From Diphasiastrum complanatum (Eukaryota; Streptophyta; Lycopodiopsida; Lycopodiales; Lycopodiaceae), in contig CM055099.1 in the NCBI GenBank assembly GCA_029204225.1, positions 44,895,489-44,959,488 of the forward strand: DNA of 64,000 nt. Direction: 5' to 3'. The notes under the pieces were generated by a model, which saw only the letters and a program-made list of their open reading frames with translations, did not search any database and was not told the DNA's origin. The position numbers and the translations under genes are program-made. Shown here in pieces: positions 57,897 to 64,000 of the stretch; within the stretch, counting starts at the first letter, position 1, and every line of letters begins with the position of its first letter.

Positions 57897-58199
57897 GCTG
57901 ATTTTGGTGTTTCGGGCTTCTTAGAAAAGTTCATGGTCTGGTTCAAGTAGGCTCTCCTACTCGTTCCAGTTTGTGTGTCCAACTAGTATAATGTCCCGTT
58001 CAAGTCTTCAGACATTATTTATCAATTTTCTGGGCTTTGTTTAAGCTTTATAACATTACCCATTATCCACAAGTATTTGCACTTAGGTGTGTGTTAAAGC
58101 TGACTGTTACATATGTTCACGTACATAGTTAGAACTTTGATTTGTTTTCAGCAACCTGAGGTCATTATCAGTAATTTTCCCTTGACGTTCTATCAAGAA
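57897..58199. other. no gene seen (possible intron)
   Basis: T-rich sequence after exon 2 of the unrecognised gene. Confidence 0.4.
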
Positions 58200-58470
58200 G
58201 TAGGGACTTAGTTTGGTTGGCTTTGTTCTGTATTGCTACCCTTTATCATGACTGGGCTTGCTCCTCACATGCGTAGAAGTGATTAAAATTCAGCATGTCA
58301 GTCTGCCACTAAATGTATGCAAGTTCGTTATGCATATGACTTGCATCTATTCTTGGTTTGCTATTGACATGAGTTGAGATGGCCTAACATATACTCCATG
58401 CTATGCAAAGATGAAGTTGATGGTGTAAATCAGGCCGATCCCATCATAAAGTTCAAGACTGTTCACCTTT
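58200..58470 (+). repeat. dispersed repeat, copy 2
   Basis: Counterpart of 53940-54240 in direct orientation. Confidence 0.5.
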
Positions 58471-58864
58471 GCATTGCTGTCATTTGAAGAAATTGAGGGA
58501 AGACTTCACTGAATCTGCCAAGCAAATTTTTTACGGGGCTGAAGAATTTACACAAATTTTTTTATATCTATGTCATGCTAAAACAAGAAGAGCGAAAAGT
58601 TTGTGTATGCTGGTGAGAAGGTTTCGGAAAACATATTGTAATGTCTTATCAAAGTGCGTTTGAACAAACTCCTAGAAATTTTGACCCTCACGGATGATCG
58701 TCCAAGCTGATAATCTAGCTACTATTTTCTAGAAAGTTATTCAACTTTATAGGACACTACTTACAATCAAAATGCATCTTTGTTAGGCCTAGATAAATTA
58801 CAAATAATGAAAAATTTTACTGCTTACATGGTTGTTCTAGCTAGAGTGGCACTTTTGATTGAAT

Positions 58865-59200
58865 CATAGTTGCACAGAAATGCATTTCTGGAGAAAAACA
58901 TTTCTAGAAACCCGTTTCTCAGAAGCTTGTTTCTGGATTCAGAATCTCTGAAACAAAAAAACAGATATTAAAAAATCAATAGGGATTGACAGAATCCAAT
59001 AGGAATTGATGCACCTAAACTGGACCACATTGTACCCGAAACATTCGGCGACCTACATAAATGTACTGCTCTTAATTAATGCTTTAATTTGATACCCATA
59101 TTGCCCACAAAAATCAATTTTTGTTTAAAGAAAAAATCAGTTTCTGAGAAAGGCTGTCCCAAACCAGAAAATGCGTTTCTAGAAACGCAGTGCAACTATG
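58865..59200. mobile_element. hAT-like MITE, 336 bp
   Basis: Terminal inverted repeats CATAGTTGCAC and GTGCAACTATG, perfect over 11 bp, are flanked by the 8-bp duplication GATTGAAT (58857-58864 and 59201-59208). Inside are further palindromes around TTTCTAGAAA. No ORF. The 8-bp duplication points to the hAT superfamily. Confidence 0.88.
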
Positions 59201-59689
59201 GATTGAATGTAGATGCTCGTGAAAGTCTGATGCATAATAGTTGCATTTGTGTTGTGTACAAAAGAAGCATTTTAGAACATTTCCAAGTTTCACATATGGT
59301 TCAGAGAACATTTTTGAACCATGTTTTGCTTTTTATGTTGTTCGATAACTTTTAAAGTAAAAATGTGGTTTTTCAAGCAATTTTGTCTGGGGGAAAATAT
59401 CTATAAGCTTATCTGACAATGGTTTCTCCCTTGCCCAGCATGGGCCTAGACTCTAGTAAAGATGGTAACGTTTCTAAAAGAGTTTAGGCATTATGAAGGA
59501 ATCAAAATATATATGATTGTTAAAAATAGAGATGTATAGCATGTTATAAAAGATGATATGATAAACTCATAACCTTAGATTATAAGCGTTGTCCGCATAG
59601 CTTTAACATCCATTATGTAGATGGATGTTAAAGGCAGTGTTTAAATTGTCATTACAAAAATATTGCCTGAGTTGCAAATGAATATAATG

Positions 59690-59912
59690 TTATTGTGAAA
59701 TGAAGACATCAAGCTTGCAAAAATAAAGATGCCAGTGCCACAAAAAGCAAGATGCTGATGCTACAAAAATGAAGATGGTGATGCGAAAATGAAGACATTG
59801 ATGCCACAAAAAGAAGGATATTGATGCCGCAAAAAAAAAATGAAGATGCTGATGCAAAAAAGGATGAAGTTGATGCCACAAATGGAGATGCTGCAAAAAG
59901 ATGAAGCTACAA
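59690..59912. repeat. degenerate minisatellite (GATGCTGATGCCACAAAAA-like units)
   Basis: Units of roughly 18-36 bp containing GAAGATG, GATGC and CACAAAAA recur about eight times. The minus-strand frame gives a His/Phe-rich reading with no other sign of a gene. Confidence 0.7.
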
Positions 59913-62289
59913 ACTAAAGCTATCGAAGGATGTTGTTGAATGACGAACTGAATCATAGTGGTATGCATATGGAGCAAGAATGCCACATGGAGATGTTAAT
60001 GAAATTGTCACAACTAAGCAGAGCTCAAACCACATAGTCAAAGGATCCAATAGTTGTGGTCAACACAAATAAACTTAAAGCCATGTATATACACACCAAG
60101 AATGCCATGTGTGAAAGTAGCAATAGGCAGCTCGATACTTGCTAGTTCCATAACAGAGTTGCAAAAGGGACCATATAACCATCATCATCAAAAGTATAAT
60201 CCGATAGGATAATGGTGCCAAAATTGAAGAAACAATCAAGCAAAATCAACTTCAAGACAAAGAGGACGTTGAACAAAACGGATGTGTAGAAGTCTTTGCA
60301 TCATAGCTGAAATGAAGCAAATAGCAGTAGACAAAATTGGCATAGGTGAAAATGAAGGAATAATAAGAGATGATAACAAAGATGCAGAGATTAGTGGAAA
60401 GGAGGTGAAGTAGAGGTGCAATCATATACAGAAAGAGTGATGAGAAGAGCTATGATTGACAAAGTCAGCTAAAGTGGAAGAAGCAACATAAGGAGATGGT
60501 CATAAAGAGTCACAAAGAACTGAAAATTGAGGTAATAATAGAGTAGGTGTGTGATCGACACATGGAAGACTTGAATAAAAGAATCACCATCTGCAAGTGT
60601 AGGTGAAGTAGAAAAACGAGTAGAAATGATTCAAGATTGCGCAACATGTAGGATGATAGCATGTGTATAATTAGTATGTTTAGCAATCTTAGACAAAGGA
60701 GAAAGTATAATCGAAGGAGGAGGTTGCTCTAAAGATAACACACACATAGACTTTAAATAAATATGATGTCATCATAGTGTGATACCATATAAGGTGTGAC
60801 TTCTTATGCTGGGTGTTATTCCAAGATGCAACATGATCCTCAAGGAAAGAGGAAGGCCTCTCACATCAATAGTACTAGACATTGTGTGCAATTTGAATCT
60901 GTAGGACATTGTTGCAAGCAGGAAGTGCTAATAGTAGTATGCACCAAAATGAGTAAAACCATTATTTTGAAGGTCCCCAAATGTTTTCCCACAACAAATT
61001 TCAATAAGCTATTAATAGATTTACGGGAGCTTTCTAAAGCACCAAACAAGCTGTGAAAGTTTAGAGTAAGAACCAAAAGTGAATTTAAATGGTAATTTAA
61101 ATTTCCAACAAGTAAGGAATATCACCCTTTCTCTTATGATAGAAGACATTGATGGGCTGAAAGCTAGAATTTTAGTATCTCAGCTTTAAGATCTCCAATC
61201 AACAAGTTGTAAAAGGGATCTTTAGTGACCTATTGGAAAATGCAATTAAAACCTTGAAAATTTGTAAACTATCTCTCTAACAAGTAAAGAAGTTGACAAA
61301 GTGAAAATCAAAACTTCAAAATCTCTATCTCTGGATATCCAATCAACAAGCTGCAAAGTGATTTCTCAATGCCATACTATAGAAAAAATGGAAATGCAAT
61401 TTGATCCAACTAAAAATTAAAGCTTGTGCACTTAAAATTCAAAGTGGCATTTTTGCAATTTCGTGCAGTACTATTGGCCTATGTTCTGGTATATCTTTGC
61501 AAATGGTATGATAACCCCTTCAACAAGTTGCTTCCAAAAAGCCAAAATTGATATCAAAATCTTAAAATGATATCTCTCCTAAGGTATGGTGCCAAATGTG
61601 GATATTAGAATTTTTATCTCCCTTTTGATCCAAGAGCTGCAAACCACATGAAATAAAATGAAGTGACATTTTTCTTAGGTCTATTGTTTGAAAGCTGGAA
61701 AATAGTATCACCTCTAGTACCAAGTTATGACCATAATACACATGGAGCAACGATCAAGCAAGAAGAGATGTAGTTGTATGGGACAAAGTATTGTAGATGC
61801 CACAAAGTAATTATTGTAGAATGCAAGATGGGAAATGCTTTACATTATTGATCTCATGAAAGGTACATCATAAAATAATAAGGGAGAGTTTGTTGCTAGC
61901 TTCCTCTTGGCCCAATGCGCTTAGGACCAATGATGGCAGATCTCTACCATGATCATATATATATCTTCTTAGCACCATTGGCCTTGACATTCCTAAGTTG
62001 ACACATTGAATTACAACTTTCCACCAGGGTTAGTATAAACATTTATTTGTATGACTCATGTGGTCTACCAATTGTCACACACGAGATAGGACACGTGCCC
62101 CTTTGACCAATCAAGTGATGCTCACCCATGAGGATGACTTTGCATAGCTAAATTAGCTCAAGATTTACACATAGCTCACAATCCTTTTGAAAGTGCTTCT
62201 CCAAGACCGTCTGACATGTGTCAGTCGTACACTAATGAGCATACCTTGCCTACTCCCTGATATAGAGTAAGCGCCTCCTAGCCTAGTGT
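59913..62289. other. no gene seen
   Basis: A-rich sequence with short frames only. Around 61.19-61.37 kb a word CCAATCAACAAG(T/C)TG(T/C)AAA recurs. A stretch near 62.0-62.28 kb may still belong to the minus LTR fragment that follows. Confidence 0.4.
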
Positions 62290-62486
62290 GAGGATTAGCA
62301 TGCATACTCTCCTGTTGACAGGGTCCCTAGACTGTGTTAGGCCCGCCATGGCTATGGACCGTGCTGGGGCACACTACTCACACTGTCTTGCCCTGTTGGT
62401 CGTGTACGCTGCTGGACACGACCCTGACTGTGGTATCTGACCTTTTGTGTTCTCTAGGGTCCAGCACTGGTCACGTGCTCGTAACA
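62290..62486 (-). mobile_element. LTR fragment of the 17.17-kb gypsy family
   Basis: On the minus strand it begins TGTTACGAGCACGTGACC at 62486 and follows the LTR at 17167 (ACACAAAAGGTCAGATAC, GGTCCATAGCCATGGC, GGGACCCTGTCA), with one internal deletion near its left end. It abuts, base to base, a gypsy chromodomain on the plus strand. Confidence 0.8.
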
Positions 62487-62608
62487 AGTACTTGGTTTGA
62501 TGGCATGGACGACCTCTCAGTGATGCTACTTGGGAGACCGCGCATGGGTAGCATGCACAATATCTTGACTTTGCCATTGAGGACAATGTCATTTGAGAAG
62601 GGAAGGGA
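62487..62608 (+). pseudogene. gypsy chromodomain 3' fragment
   Basis: The plus strand reads KYLV, a stop, then WHGRPLSDATWETAHG, a chromodomain tail. It is followed by LPLRTMSFEKG and the purine tract GAGAAGGGAAGGGA just before the LTR at 62609. Confidence 0.75.
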
Positions 62609-62919
62609 TGTCACATGTCTTTGAATCCCTTTGCCTAATGTAAATTGTAATTATTAAATCGTAAATGGCTAAGTCACAAGCCTGTGGAGACAATTTTAAG
62701 TGAATATCAGTTATAGTGACTAACTCTAAGATGCCTAAGGGGGATACTAGGTCCCATGAGTGTCTGCTCTAGACTGACCTCTTAAAAAGTAGGGAGGGTT
62801 GGCCAGTCAACACAACACGTGTCATATGCTCACTGAGACACTTGGTCCAGTAGTGCATGAGTGACCCTTGTCGTGGATCAGTTAGTGTTTGCCCTACTGT
62901 GGTGTTAGGATCTATTACA
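62609..62919 (+). mobile_element. gypsy LTR, 311 bp
   Basis: Opens TGTCACATGTC after a purine tract and closes with ATTACA before a tRNA-Met primer site. It therefore has the signatures of a 3' LTR on its left and a 5' LTR on its right. Confidence 0.75.
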
Positions 62920-62920
62920 C

Positions 62921-62933
62921 TGGTATTAGAGCC
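62921..62933 (+). other. primer binding site (tRNA-Met, one mismatch)
   Basis: TGGTATTAGAGCC, one base from the usual plant site, one base after the LTR end. Confidence 0.8.
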
Positions 62934-63729
62934 ATCTCCATCTTTGGGAACTAAGTAGCAGCAGTAGAGAAAGCTATCAGAGGATAGGAAAACTCTCTCA
63001 GATTCTCAGAAATTAGAGGAGCAGGGCCAGCGCTGTAGAAACAGCTTTCTACCGACCAAAAGTTTGTAGAGAAGTTTGCTTTTCAGATAGAAATTAGTTT
63101 AAATTTCTAGAGCAGGTCCAGCCCTGCAAATTCAGAATTCATCTCTGATTTTTGCCATCAGATTCAGGGAGTCAGAGCGAAATTTTGAAGAGAAAGAGTG
63201 GTGCTGATCCAGCGCTGATAGTACCCTCATATATCCTGATTTTCAGAACCATCTTTGGTCTTAAATCAGAAGATTTTGGAGCAATTAGATCGCTGTCCAG
63301 TCAGCGAGGGTAGAGAGACACCAAAATCAGAAATTGAAACACTTTTTGGGCCCCAAATTAGAAGAAATCGGGCCAGTCAGGTTGCTGTCAGATCAGCGAG
63401 GGTAGGCAGCTATCAACCTCAGAAAGTTTTGCACTTTTTGGAGTCCTTTGCCTCGTTTTTGGAACCCCACGTCTGCAATTGGATCAGCGAGCTACTCTAC
63501 TCAAGAAACCGAAAATTTTGGTACCATTTTGGAGCTTCAAACTGGGATTTTTTGGGATAGTAGGTTTGAAAATTTGGGTAAAAGAGCTGAGAGGGCTCCT
63601 CTTCGTATTTTCTTTGGAAGTACAGTCCTCAGAAACAGCTAAGTCTTCTTTCCCTCTTTGTACAGTTATAAATTAGTCTTTTGACTTTTTTTAAAGGAAA
63701 CGTCAAACAATCTTTTTCTATCTCTGAAA
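62934..63729 (+). mobile_element. gypsy leader
   Basis: About 0.8 kb between primer site and gag. Contains a repeated motif around CAG(C/A)GCTG and CAGTCAG. Short frames only. Confidence 0.6.
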
Positions 63730-64000
63730 ATGACCACTTCTCCGGGATCTGATCAACCCCTGACAAGAGGCATTGATGAATTAGAAACAGAATCCCTGAG
63801 GTTCAGTAAAGGGAAAGAACCAATGGAAGTAGAAGAACAGGAACAATTCGAACTCGACGAATTGGTTACCAAGGAGTAGTTTCTCCACTTGGTAACAGAA
63901 GTGGATGAACTGAAGTTGGCATTAGCCAATTTCAAGTCCAGTGTGGACGACTCGTTCGCTGAACTCAAAGGCTCAATTTTGAGTTCCGCGAAAGGAAGCC
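63730..64000 (+). pseudogene. gypsy gag start, cut by the window edge
   Basis: Opens [19 protein letters not shown] and is about 90% identical in DNA to 13889 onward. A TAG (codon 50 or so, where the other copy has CAG) and an 8-bp deletion in the Glu-rich part are already present. It continues past 64000. Confidence 0.88.

Noticed and set aside
59690-59986. His/Phe-rich 98-codon minus frame
   Set aside because: Arises from the GATGC/CACAAAAA minisatellite.

Overview
This is a repeat-rich stretch of plant nuclear DNA. The evidence is a peroxisomal 2-hydroxy-acid (glycolate) oxidase gene with plant-like introns and a C-terminal SRL signal, a plastid pyruvate dehydrogenase E2 gene with a transit peptide, Ty1/copia and chromodomain Ty3/gypsy retrotransposons primed by initiator tRNA-Met, a tRNA-derived SINE, and very long (GA/CT)n tracts. 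The large TE-filled intron and low gene density fit a big-genome land plant such as a fern or gymnosperm. The sequence alone does not settle the lineage.

Layout. 1-7.9 kb: a stray duplicate of the last oxidase exon on the + strand, part of an inverted duplication (about 1.57-3.04 kb against 8.14-7.12 kb), with two CT microsatellites and a minus-strand copia gag-protease remnant in the spacer. 7.94-28.62 kb: the oxidase gene on the minus strand. Ten exons join in frame, and an eleventh short exon is proposed. One intron of about 15.6 kb holds a copia pol plus LTR, an RT-deleted gypsy element, a second gypsy 3' end, a minus copia-type LTR, a minus gypsy element carrying an 86-bp SINE, another LTR and a gypsy RT fragment. 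28.6-47 kb: retrotransposon territory, including a 5-kb copia-like element with 788-bp LTRs that differ at 6 sites and an uninterrupted 857-codon ORF lacking RT, plus two minus-strand copia elements, an unrecognised coding module beside a minus LTR, and more GA tracts. About 47.4-47.8 kb: a spliced CACTA-type (DUF4216-like) remnant. 49.2-53.2 kb: the plastid E2 gene (LTA2) in six exons, with a GA-rich 5' leader and one probable homopolymer frameshift. 53.2-62 kb: repeat remnants, two tandem arrays (one SINE-derived), an unrecognised two-exon gene candidate, and a hAT-like MITE with an 8-bp target duplication. 62.3-64 kb: a second gypsy copy entering the right edge (LTR, PBS, leader, gag start).

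Function. Only two recognisable host genes stand out. The oxidase is a peroxisomal FMN enzyme of photorespiratory or 2-hydroxy-acid oxidation, and LTA2 supplies plastid acetyl-CoA for fatty-acid synthesis. They share no operon-like relation. Nearly everything else is mobile DNA in several stages of decay, with repeated examples of element truncation, internal deletion and LTR exchange.
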